From: DATEMK01 sp035275625
Lineage (GTDB): Bacteria > Bacteroidota > Bacteroidia > AKYH767-A > OLB10
Direction of reading: 5' to 3'
DNA length: 8,135 nucleotides
Assembly (NCBI GenBank): GCA_035275625.1
Contig: DATEMK010000027.1
Span: 1 to 8,135 of the forward strand
Part shown: positions 1 through 6,070 of the stretch, in pieces
How the letters are laid out: the number at the start of each line of letters is the position of its first letter
Numbering within the stretch: the first letter of the stretch is position 1
Program-made: the position numbers and the translations under genes
The notes under the pieces: model-generated
Told to the model about the DNA's origin: nothing
The model's database searches: none
The model's input: the letters and a program-made list of their open reading frames with translations, nothing else

Positions 1-2758
1 GAAAAAAATCTGCCTTCTCTTAATATGTGCATGCTTCGATGCGCAAGCACAAACAAATTTAAATTGGGTTTTTTCAAATGTAGGTGCTATGAATGGCGTT
101 GTATGGGATAATTTTAAATGCGCCAATGGTGATCTTTTAATGTTGGGAATTAATAATGGAGCAGATATTGATCCGGGACCGGGAATTAATACCTCGGGTC
201 CTTATTTTTTTGCGAGGTATTCACCAGCCGGAAACCTGATTTTTGGTCATCCCTGTTCTTACACCGCTTATCCACAATTAGGTTGGCTGGTAAATGATGC
301 AGATGATAATTTTTATATCGTTTATATGAATGCCGGTTTTTATGATTTGGATACCATTCCCGGCAGTGGAGAATTTACACTTGCAGGACTTCAGCAAGCT
401 TTCGTAAAGTTTGATGGTATGGGACATTATAAATGGAGCCTTTTATTTCCCGGTAACGTTTATGTTATGTACAGCACTGTGCTGTCGGATAAAAGTGTTG
501 TCATTACAGGTTGGGCAAGCAATTCTCCCGCTGATCTGGATCCGGGTCCCGGAGTTTATATATTTGATCCGCAGAACACTACTGAAGGCTTTCTTGCAAA
601 ATTCGATTCGTCAGGAAATTTTATTACTGCAAGAGAATTTCATACCTCAACCGGATTTTCACAGGAATTTATTCTCATTCAGCAGATGAAATCCGACCAT
701 AATAATAATGTCTATCTGACCGGATATTTTGTTGGAACAGTTGATTTTGATCCCGGACCCGGCATTCATAATTTGCATTTTTTTACCGAAAAATATTTTC
801 TGTTAAAGTTAGATAGTGCTCTGAATTTTGTGTATGCCTACAAGTATCCTAAGGCAAGCTTTGATATAATGATTAACAATAATAATGTTTTTTTAGAGGG
901 TAGTGCCGAAGATTCGGCTGATATTGATCCTACATCCAATGTTTGTTTAATATACCCGGGTGGCTCTTTCATTGCTAAACTTCTGCCTAATGCCGGAATA
1001 CAGTGGGTAAAAACAATTCAACAAACTCAGGGAACATGGATTACTGTAAATGGTTTTGAAAATGATGGTTCTATCTATTGTACTTTTAATTTTAGCGATT
1101 CTGTAACTCAAAATTCATTTGGACTGCCCAATATACATACACCGCCCTATGAGGTTTGTATGGCAAAACTTGATTCAAATGGTTCCGCAGTTTTTTATTT
1201 TGATCTCAATGGTAGCCTCAATTTGCAAAATTCCCGTGTGCTGTTCAGCGACCCATCTCATTTTTTTTATTCTGGTCGCCTGAATGGTCCAACAGACGTT
1301 GAAATTGGTCCGGGTATTTACAATATGGCTCCTGCCTGGAGTAATGAGTTTTTTCTTTCCTTTTATTCTTTAGATGTGCAAATGAATCGTATAAACGGAA
1401 ATGCATTTATTGATTTGAATGGAAATGCAATAGCAGAAAGTAATGAAAATGGTGCACAAAATGCCATAGTTGAAATTGCATCTGCTAATACAATGTATGT
1501 TTCAACTGATAATAACGGGGATTATGGGGCTTATGTTCCGGCAGGGAACTATTCTATTTCAGTTCCGACATTTCCTGCAAGCTTATCGGGCCCTGTACCA
1601 CTTGCAAACTCAGCGAACTTTCCATTCTCAAATCAAATTGATACTGCCAATAATTTTGCATTCGGTGTGGTGGCAAATGAAATTGATGTTTCAGCAACCA
1701 TTACCGGCTTTGGCAATGCCCGCCCCGGTTTTGACATGGATTATAATATTACATATACAAATATTGGCAGTACGGTTCAATCGGGTGTTGTTGAAGTGCA
1801 GTTGGATTCAATATTGACTTTTGTTTCATCAGGCGTTACCCCTTCCAACATTAATGGAAATATTTTGCAATGGAATTATTCCTCATTAAATCCTTTTCAA
1901 TCATCAAATATAGATTTGGTAGTTACCGTAAGCAGTAATGCGCAAATTGGAGATACCATAGTATCAACAACAAATATTTCACCTGTTGCTGGCGATGCCT
2001 TTCCTGTGAATAATTATGATACATCAAGAGTAATAATTACCGGCAGCGAAGATCCGAATTTTAAAGAAGTAAATCCTTCCGGAGATATTACTACAACAGA
2101 AGTAAGTTCCGGAACTTATTTAACGTATACCATCCACTTTCAAAATACCGGAAATGACACGGCATTTAATGTTACCATTTTAGATACACTTTCTGTTTTA
2201 TTAGATATACCTTCTTTTAATTTACTTGCGTCAAGTCATCCATGCCAGTTTACATTATATCCCGGAAATCTTGCCGAATTTAAATTCAGAAATATTTTAC
2301 TTCCTGATTCCAATATTAACGAACATCGAAGTCATGGGTTTGTAAAATACAAAGTGAAACCGCTTTCAACACTTATTGCCGGAGACCAGGTAAAAAACAA
2401 TGCAGCTATATATTTTGATTTCAACCAGCCGGTGCTGACGAATACGGCAATGACGGAGATTGTGCTGCCAACGGGAATTAGTAGTCAGTGGTCAGTGGTC
2501 AGTAGTCAGTTGGCAGTATATCCGAATCCGGCAAGAGAGGAATTAACTATTAATAGTTATTCGTTATCAGGAAAAAATGCGGAAATAAAAATTTATGACC
2601 TGTTCGGAAGAGAAGTTTTTCAACTTCATCCCTCCTCAGGAGGGGCAAACTTAAAACTTCAAACTAAAATAAATGTTTCCGGTTTTTCCCGGGGGATTTA
2701 TTTAATACAGTTAAAAAGCGGAGAAAAAACTGCCAGAGCAAAGTTTGTGAAACAATAA
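1..2758 (+). CDS. T9SS type A sorting-domain protein with seven degenerate DxDPGPG repeats (5' end just outside window)
   Basis: Probable secreted or surface protein of about 919 residues; its ligand is unknown. The frame is open from base 2, and base 1 (g) would be the last base of the start codon, because the frame begins KKICLLLICACFDAQAQ, a signal peptide with a cleavage site after AQA. The ATG at 89 would remove this peptide and is not the real start. Residues about 50-460 hold seven degenerate repeats of about 60 residues, with turn motifs at residues 56, 116, 179, 249, 308, 367 and 433 (DIDPGPG, DLDPGPG, DFDPGPG and decayed forms), each followed by an aromatic-rich strand and a K/R-x-D/S-x-x-G turn. 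This suggests a seven-bladed propeller of the SBBP kind. Next come an SdrD-B-like domain (462-515, FIDLNGNAIAESNENG), a DUF11-like sandwich (about 561-680), a DUF7619-like domain (685-820, FQNTGNDTAFN and IYFDFNQP) and a T9SS sorting domain (838-919, YPNP, YDLFGREV, RGIYLIQL). The next gene is a paralogue 12 bp downstream, so co-transcription is likely. Confidence 0.9.
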   Translation, partial: KKICLLLICACFDAQAQTNLNWVFSNVGAMNGVVWDNFKCANGDLLMLGINNGADIDPGPGINTSGPYFFARYSPAGNLIFGHPCSYTAYPQLGWLVNDADDNFYIVYMNAGFYDLDTIPGSGEFTLAGLQQAFVKFDGMGHYKWSLLFPGNVYVMYSTVLSDKSVVITGWASNSPADLDPGPGVYIFDPQNTTEGFLAKFDSSGNFITAREFHTSTGFSQEFILIQQMKSDHNNNVYLTGYFVGTVDFDPGPGIHNLHFFTEKYFLLKLDSALNFVYAYKYPKASFDIMINNNNVFLEGSAEDSADIDPTSNVCLIYPGGSFIAKLLPNAGIQWVKTIQQTQGTWITVNGFENDGSIYCTFNFSDSVTQNSFGLPNIHTPPYEVCMAKLDSNGSAVFYFDLNGSLNLQNSRVLFSDPSHFFYSGRLNGPTDVEIGPGIYNMAPAWSNEFFLSFYSLDVQMNRINGNAFIDLNGNAIAESNENGAQNAIVEIASANTMYVSTDNNGDYGAYVPAGNYSISVPTFPASLSGPVPLANSANFPFSNQIDTANNFAFGVVANEIDVSATITGFGNARPGFDMDYNITYTNIGSTVQSGVVEVQLDSILTFVSSGVTPSNINGNILQWNYSSLNPFQSSNIDLVVTVSSNAQIGDTIVSTTNISPVAGDAFPVNNYDTSRVIITGSEDPNFKEVNPSGDITTTEVSSGTYLTYTIHFQNTGNDTAFNVTILDTLSVLLDIPSFNLLASSHPCQFTLYPGNLAEFKFRNILLPDSNINEHRSHGFVKYKVKPLSTLIAGDQVKNNAAIYFDFNQPVLTNTAMTEIVLPTGISSQWSVVSSQLAVYPNPAREELTINSYSLSGKNAEIKIYDLFGREVFQLHPSSGGANLKLQTKINVSGFSRGIYLIQLKSGEKTARAKFVKQ
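164..1321 (+). repeat. Seven degenerate propeller repeats with DxDPGPG turns
   Basis: The turn motif starts at nucleotides 164, 344, 533, 743, 920, 1097 and 1295, spaced 177 to 210 bp. Repeats 1, 3 and 4 keep DxDPGPG. Repeat 2 reads DLDTIPGSG, repeat 5 DIDPTSN, repeat 6 is reduced to DSVTQNSFG and repeat 7 to DVEIGPG. The repeats are protein-level only; they are too diverged to be a recent DNA duplication. Confidence 0.7.
2483..2517 (+). repeat. Tandem heptamers (AGTCAGT/GGTCAGT), five units
   Basis: Five consecutive 7-bp units: AGTCAGT, GGTCAGT, GGTCAGT, AGTCAGT and TGGCAGT (the last has one mismatch to the core). They lie inside the coding sequence, in the linker between the DUF7619-like domain and the sorting domain, and are translated as SQWSVVSSQLAV. 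The same element sits at the aligned place in the downstream paralogue. The peptide is low in complexity and looks like tolerated linker. Confidence 0.8.
2543..2563 (+). repeat. Heptad element with 16-bp perfect palindrome
   Basis: Three heptads TTAACTA, TTAATAG and TTATTCG. Inside them, 2544-2559 (TAACTATTAATAGTTA) is a perfect palindrome. It lies in the sorting-domain coding sequence and is translated as LTINSYS. The paralogue has TTAATTG, TTAATTG, TTATTCG at the aligned site, so the heptad frame is shared but the palindrome is not. Confidence 0.6.
2630..2644 (+). repeat. GC-rich palindrome CCCTCCT-C-AGGAGGG inside the sorting domain
   Basis: A 7-bp perfect stem with a one-base centre, strongly GC-rich in an AT-rich gene. 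It is translated within LHPSSGGAN, a loop between YDLFGREVF and the INVS strand of the T9SS sorting domain. The loop is four residues longer than in the downstream paralogue, where a different repeat (CTACAAT units) occupies the same site. It is probably a dispersed palindromic element that inserted in frame. Confidence 0.6.
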
Positions 2759-2770
2759 GATTTCTGACTC

Positions 2771-5452
2771 GTGAAAAAAATAATTCTAACACTTGCAGGT
2801 TTTTGTTTTTTATTTTCTGCTGTCGGGCAGGAGATTGAATGGCAGAATACGATAGGGGGAGACAATCTTGATGTTCTTCAATCCATTCAGGTTACCAATG
2901 ATGGAGGATATATTTTTGGCGGATATTCCGATTCAGATATTTCGGGTGATAAAACAGAGAATTCCATTGGTAGTTTGGATTACTGGATTATTAAAACGGA
3001 TGTATCAGGCAACATTCAATGGCAGAATACCATCGGGGGAAGCAATAGCGATGTACTTTATTCCATTCAACAAACCAGTGATGGCGGATATATTCTCGGA
3101 GGCTGGTCCGGATCAAATATTTCTGGCGATAAAACGGAAGACAGTATTGGAGGTTATGATTATTGGATTGTAAAAACAGATGGATCGGGAAATGTTCAGT
3201 GGGATAACACTATCGGGGGAAGCGATATGGACATACTTTATTCCATTCAGCAAACTATTGATGGCGGGTATATCCTTGGCGGATATTCCGAGTCAAACAT
3301 TTCAGGTGATAAAACGGAAAACAGCAACGGAGGCAATGATTATTGGATCGTAAAAACGGATGCCTCGGGCAACATTCAATGGCAGAATACTATCGGGGGA
3401 AGTGAAGATGACATGCTTCATTCAATTCAGCAAACTAATGATGGCGCGTATATTCTTGGTGGATATTCCCAATCAAACATTTCAGGAGATAAGACGGAAG
3501 ATTGTGTTGGTGGAAACAACCAGGCTGATTATTGGGTAGTTCATATAGATTCTTTAGGAAACATAATATGGCAGAATACTATCGGGGGAAGCGGTGATGA
3601 CGAACTTTATTCCATTCAGCAAACAAGCGATGGCGGATATATTCTGGGTGGACATTCAGAGTCAAACATTTCGGGTGATAAAACAGAAGCTGGCAAAGGA
3701 GGTTGGGATTATTGGTTGGTGAAAACCGATGCTTCGGGAAATATTGAATGGCAAAATACTATCGGAACCTACGGTCATGACGAACTTCATTCTGTTCAGC
3801 AAACCACCGATAACGGATATATTTTGGGTGGTTATTCCAGAAATAGCTTTTCTGGTGATGCAACCGAATACAACATTGGTGAAACGGATTTTTGGATCGT
3901 AAAAACCGATTCATCCGGAAACATTCAATGGCAGAATATTATCGGAGGAAGCAATTGGGAATTCCTTTACTCCGGCAGGCAAACGAGCGATGGAGGATAT
4001 ATCGTTGGCGGGCAATCAGCTTCAAATATTTCAGGAGACAAAGGAGAAAACTGCAATGCATACTATGATCATTGGATAGTGAAGCTGACGGATAAATATA
4101 ATTCAATAACCGGAAAATTATTTATTGACTTTAATAACAATCAAATTCAGGATGCAGGTGAATTGCCAGTTAAAAATAAGATGATCACGGAATTTAATAC
4201 AGGAAGATTTAATTTTTCCAATCAAAGCGGAGAATATTTGGTTTCTGTCCTCGACTCAGGTAATTTTTCTGTTTCCCCTGCAGCGATAAACTATTACAAT
4301 CCTATACCTGTAAGCCACAATGCAAATTTTTCAGGAATACATCAAACCGATTCATTAAATGATTTTCCATTCCAGGCAGGAACATCATTTAATGATTTAT
4401 GCATAACAATAAATCCGGGAAATTTCCGGGCAGGATTTGATGCAAATTATTGGATCAATTATGAGAATGTTGGCACAACAATATTAAACGGAACCGTAAT
4501 TTTTTTTCCTGATAATGACATAACATTTGTTACATCCAATCCAACTGCAACATCTGTAACAACAGATTCTATTGTCTGGGATGCCGGGTCACTCACACCT
4601 TTTCAAACAGGAAACATTTCAATAACCGTTCATGTAGATTCAGGAACACCGATTGGCACCTTAATAAATTCAAGTGTGGTAATTGAACCTGTTGCCGGTG
4701 ATGCAAATACTGCCTGTAATTATAACTCATGGGAAGTTTTTGTCAGAGGAAGTTATGATCCCAACGCCATCCTTGTTGACCGTGACACTGTTTTAACAAC
4801 TGAACTTTCATCACCACCATATCTTAACTATATAATTTATTTTCAAAATACAGGAAACGATACTGCATTTAATGCAAGAGTGCTCAATAACATTCCGCAG
4901 ATGTTAGATGTAAACAGTTTTGAGTTTGTTGCATCATCGCACCCCATGAATATTAATTACGGTGCACATGCAAGGCTTATGGAATTTACTTTTGATAATA
5001 TTCTTTTGCCTGACAGCAATGTGAATGAACCGGCAAGTCATGGATTTATCCGTTACAGGATAAAACCGCTTTCCGCACTCATTGCGGGAGACAGTATAAA
5101 AAACAATGCAGCTATTTATTTTGATTTCAACCAGCCGGTGATGACGGATACAGCGGTGACGGAGATTGTGCTTCCAACGGGAGTTAGTAGTCAGGGGTCA
5201 GTGATCAGTGGTCAGTTGGCAATATTTCCAAATCCTGCGGGGGAGGAGTTAATTGTTAATTGTTATTCGTTAGTTGGAAAAAAGGCAGAGGTGAAAATTT
5301 ATGATTTGTTTGGTAGAGAAGTTTTTCAATCTACAATCTACAATCTACAATCTACAATCAAAATAAATGTTTCCCGTTTTTCGCAGGGAATTTATTTTGT
5401 CCGGGTGGAGTCGGGTGAAAAAGTTTTGAGAGGAAAGTTTTTGAAGGAATAA
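2771..5452 (+). CDS. T9SS type A sorting-domain protein with seven 60-residue repeats (probable seven-bladed beta-propeller)
   Basis: Probable secreted or surface protein of 893 residues, target unknown. The GTG start at 2771 is the first start after an in-frame TGA at 2765 and begins a signal peptide, MKKIILTLAGFCFLFSAVGQ. Residues 24-446 are seven repeats of 60 residues (the fourth has 63) starting at W24, 84, 144, 204, 267, 327 and 387. The consensus is WQNTIGGS, then SIQQTSDGGYILGGYS, SNISGDKTE and DYWIVKTDxSGNIQ. Then follow an SdrD-B-like domain (446-500, FIDFNNNQIQDAGE, a possible Ca-binding loop), a DUF11-like sandwich (about 542-660), a DUF7619-like domain (663-800, DPN, FQNTGNDTAFN, IYFDFNQP) and a T9SS sorting domain (816-893, FPNP, YDLFGREV, QGIYFVRV, KFLKE). 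The C-terminal half is closely related to the upstream gene while the propeller is of another subtype. Its stop is 3 bp from the stop of the convergent ccmE. Confidence 0.93.
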   Translation: MKKIILTLAGFCFLFSAVGQEIEWQNTIGGDNLDVLQSIQVTNDGGYIFGGYSDSDISGDKTENSIGSLDYWIIKTDVSGNIQWQNTIGGSNSDVLYSIQQTSDGGYILGGWSGSNISGDKTEDSIGGYDYWIVKTDGSGNVQWDNTIGGSDMDILYSIQQTIDGGYILGGYSESNISGDKTENSNGGNDYWIVKTDASGNIQWQNTIGGSEDDMLHSIQQTNDGAYILGGYSQSNISGDKTEDCVGGNNQADYWVVHIDSLGNIIWQNTIGGSGDDELYSIQQTSDGGYILGGHSESNISGDKTEAGKGGWDYWLVKTDASGNIEWQNTIGTYGHDELHSVQQTTDNGYILGGYSRNSFSGDATEYNIGETDFWIVKTDSSGNIQWQNIIGGSNWEFLYSGRQTSDGGYIVGGQSASNISGDKGENCNAYYDHWIVKLTDKYNSITGKLFIDFNNNQIQDAGELPVKNKMITEFNTGRFNFSNQSGEYLVSVLDSGNFSVSPAAINYYNPIPVSHNANFSGIHQTDSLNDFPFQAGTSFNDLCITINPGNFRAGFDANYWINYENVGTTILNGTVIFFPDNDITFVTSNPTATSVTTDSIVWDAGSLTPFQTGNISITVHVDSGTPIGTLINSSVVIEPVAGDANTACNYNSWEVFVRGSYDPNAILVDRDTVLTTELSSPPYLNYIIYFQNTGNDTAFNARVLNNIPQMLDVNSFEFVASSHPMNINYGAHARLMEFTFDNILLPDSNVNEPASHGFIRYRIKPLSALIAGDSIKNNAAIYFDFNQPVMTDTAVTEIVLPTGVSSQGSVISGQLAIFPNPAGEELIVNCYSLVGKKAEVKIYDLFGREVFQSTIYNLQSTIKINVSRFSQGIYFVRVESGEKVLRGKFLKE
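2840..4105 (+). repeat. Seven tandem 180-bp coding repeats
   Basis: Units begin at 2840, 3020, 3200, 3380, 3569, 3749 and 3929. Each is 180 bp except the fourth, which has 9 extra bp (extra residues near NNQA). Units 2 to 5 remain visibly similar at DNA level, for example around tggcagaatactatcggggg at the start of each. Units 6 and 7 have drifted (IGTYGHDEL, IIGGSNWEFL). The number seven matches a closed seven-bladed propeller. The DNA similarity suggests recent duplication or homogenisation, and the copy number could vary between strains. Confidence 0.92.
5189..5223 (+). repeat. Tandem heptamers (AGTCAGG/GGTCAGT/GATCAGT), five units
   Basis: Five 7-bp units, AGTCAGG, GGTCAGT, GATCAGT, GGTCAGT and TGGCAAT, in the linker before the sorting domain, translated as SQGSVISGQLAI. 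This is the aligned counterpart of the element at 2483-2517, with the same number of units but different base changes. Confidence 0.75.
5249..5269 (+). repeat. TTAATTG heptads, two perfect units and one partial
   Basis: TTAATTG, TTAATTG, TTATTCG within the sorting-domain coding sequence, aligned with the palindromic heptads at 2543-2563 in the upstream paralogue. Translated as LIVNCYS. Confidence 0.5.
5331..5358 (+). repeat. CTACAAT tandem heptamer, four perfect units
   Basis: Four identical 7-bp units preceded by a partial one (CAAT at 5327-5330). They are translated as STIYNLQSTIK, with the 7-residue period expected of a 7-bp repeat read in three frames. They fill the same sorting-domain loop that holds the CCCTCCT palindrome in the upstream paralogue. 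Perfect identity of the units suggests a recent expansion or insertion. Confidence 0.85.
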
Positions 5453-5455
5453 AAA

Positions 5456-5848
5456 TCAGCCCGTCTTTGTGCTCACATCGTTGCTGTTATATTTTGACGG
5501 GCATTTCATTAAAATTTCCGAAGCATGAAATTCATCACCGGAAATTTTTCCGATAATGACAATCTGCTCTGATTTTTCAAAATCCTGCGGCTTGGTGCCG
5601 TTATATAAAACTTTTTTTTCTGAACCGTTATTATCGGTCATATAAAACCCAAAAACATTTGCATTTACTTCCGGATTGTACTCAAACGGTTTTTCCTTAT
5701 CCAGCTTTCCAACTACATGAAAAACTTTTCCTTCATGTGATGCCGCAGTGGAGAAATCCGCATATGTCCCTGAATCGCTCACTGTACTGATAATTGCAGC
5801 AAAGGCAATGGCAATTAAAATAATTCCGATCAAATATCCTTTTTTCAT
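5456..5848 (-). CDS. ccmE: Cytochrome c maturation haem chaperone CcmE, Cys-type (CxxxY)
   Basis: CcmE carries haem, covalently bound, on the outer face of the cytoplasmic membrane and passes it to the CcmF ligase for attachment to apocytochrome c. The 130-residue protein has an N-terminal membrane anchor (residues about 5-23) followed by an OB-fold-like beta domain (VFHVVGKLD 42-50, FGFYMTDN 67-74, VLYNGTKPQDF 80-90, QIVIIGKI 95-102, FHASEILMKCPSKY 107-120). In the well-studied family the haem ligand is a His in an HxxxY motif; here it is C116-P-S-K-Y120, the CxxxY form known from archaea and some Desulfovibrio. It is shorter than the E. coli protein (159) and lacks a long C-terminal tail. 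The ATG lies 3 bp after the ccmD stop, so translation is probably coupled. It is the last gene of the cluster and ends 3 bp from the convergent T9SS gene. Confidence 0.92.
   Translation of the reverse strand: MKKGYLIGIILIAIAFAAIISTVSDSGTYADFSTAASHEGKVFHVVGKLDKEKPFEYNPEVNANVFGFYMTDNNGSEKKVLYNGTKPQDFEKSEQIVIIGKISGDEFHASEILMKCPSKYNSNDVSTKTG
5459..5502 (-). terminator. Possible intrinsic terminator overlapping the ccmE 3' end
   Basis: A perfect 7-bp inverted repeat, GCCCGTC at 5459-5465 and GACGGGC at 5496-5502, separated by 30 bases. On the minus strand the stem is followed by TGATTTTTATT, where TGA is the ccmE stop, so the T-tract fits a terminator. The loop is long for one. The plus strand also runs into an AT-rich stretch after the stem. 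The gap between the converging stops is only 3 bp, so any terminator must overlap coding DNA. Confidence 0.3.
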
Positions 5849-5851
5849 TTA

Positions 5852-6070
5852 TTAACTTTTGATTTTCTTTTCCAGCTTAGAAACTTTCCTGTCAATGCTT
5901 ACAAGATAAATAACGATCCCTGTAAATACAATTGCAATCACTCCCACCACTACAAAAATCTTTCCGTTCGAGCGCATGGTATCCGCCATCTCAACATCTC
6001 CGGCCTGAGCTGAAAGATTACTTGCTGAAAACAGCAGGAGCAGCAGGAATGCTATAATTTTTTTCTTCAT
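5852..6070 (-). CDS. ccmD: CcmD family small membrane protein
   Basis: Small accessory protein of cytochrome c maturation; in the Ccm system CcmD helps CcmC and CcmE in haem loading. The 72 residues comprise a signal peptide (1-23, MKKKIIAFLLLLL...SAQA), a short exposed stretch VEMADTMRSNGKI, one membrane helix (about 38-58) and a basic tail, DRKVSKLEKKIKS. This layout is that of the Bacteroidota CcmD-like family, not the shorter E. coli protein. The ATG at 6070 was chosen because it opens the signal peptide directly; an in-frame TTG at 6091 would add seven residues (MKKIFLI). The gene begins 53 bp before the end of ccmC in another frame, and its stop is 3 bp before ccmE, so translational coupling on both sides is likely. 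Confidence 0.8.
   Translation of the reverse strand: MKKKIIAFLLLLLFSASNLSAQAGDVEMADTMRSNGKIFVVVGVIAIVFTGIVIYLVSIDRKVSKLEKKIKS

Noticed and set aside
89..91. ATG at 89 as the start of the first T9SS gene
   Set aside because: The same frame is open to base 2 and encodes a full signal peptide, and base 1 is g as expected for the end of ATG or GTG. The real start is two bases outside the window.
411..689. Plus-strand open frame of 92 codons, and similar ones at 1470-1817 and 2868-3173
   Set aside because: They lie wholly inside the T9SS genes in another frame, have no recognisable domain, and the long frames have clear domain structure.
2750..2775. Terminator or promoter between the two T9SS genes
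   Set aside because: The gap is 12 bp with no stem or TAnnTTTG site, so co-transcription is the simpler reading.
2840..4105. CRISPR-like array from regular repeats
   Set aside because: The repeats are 180-bp coding units without spacers, and translate into propeller blades.
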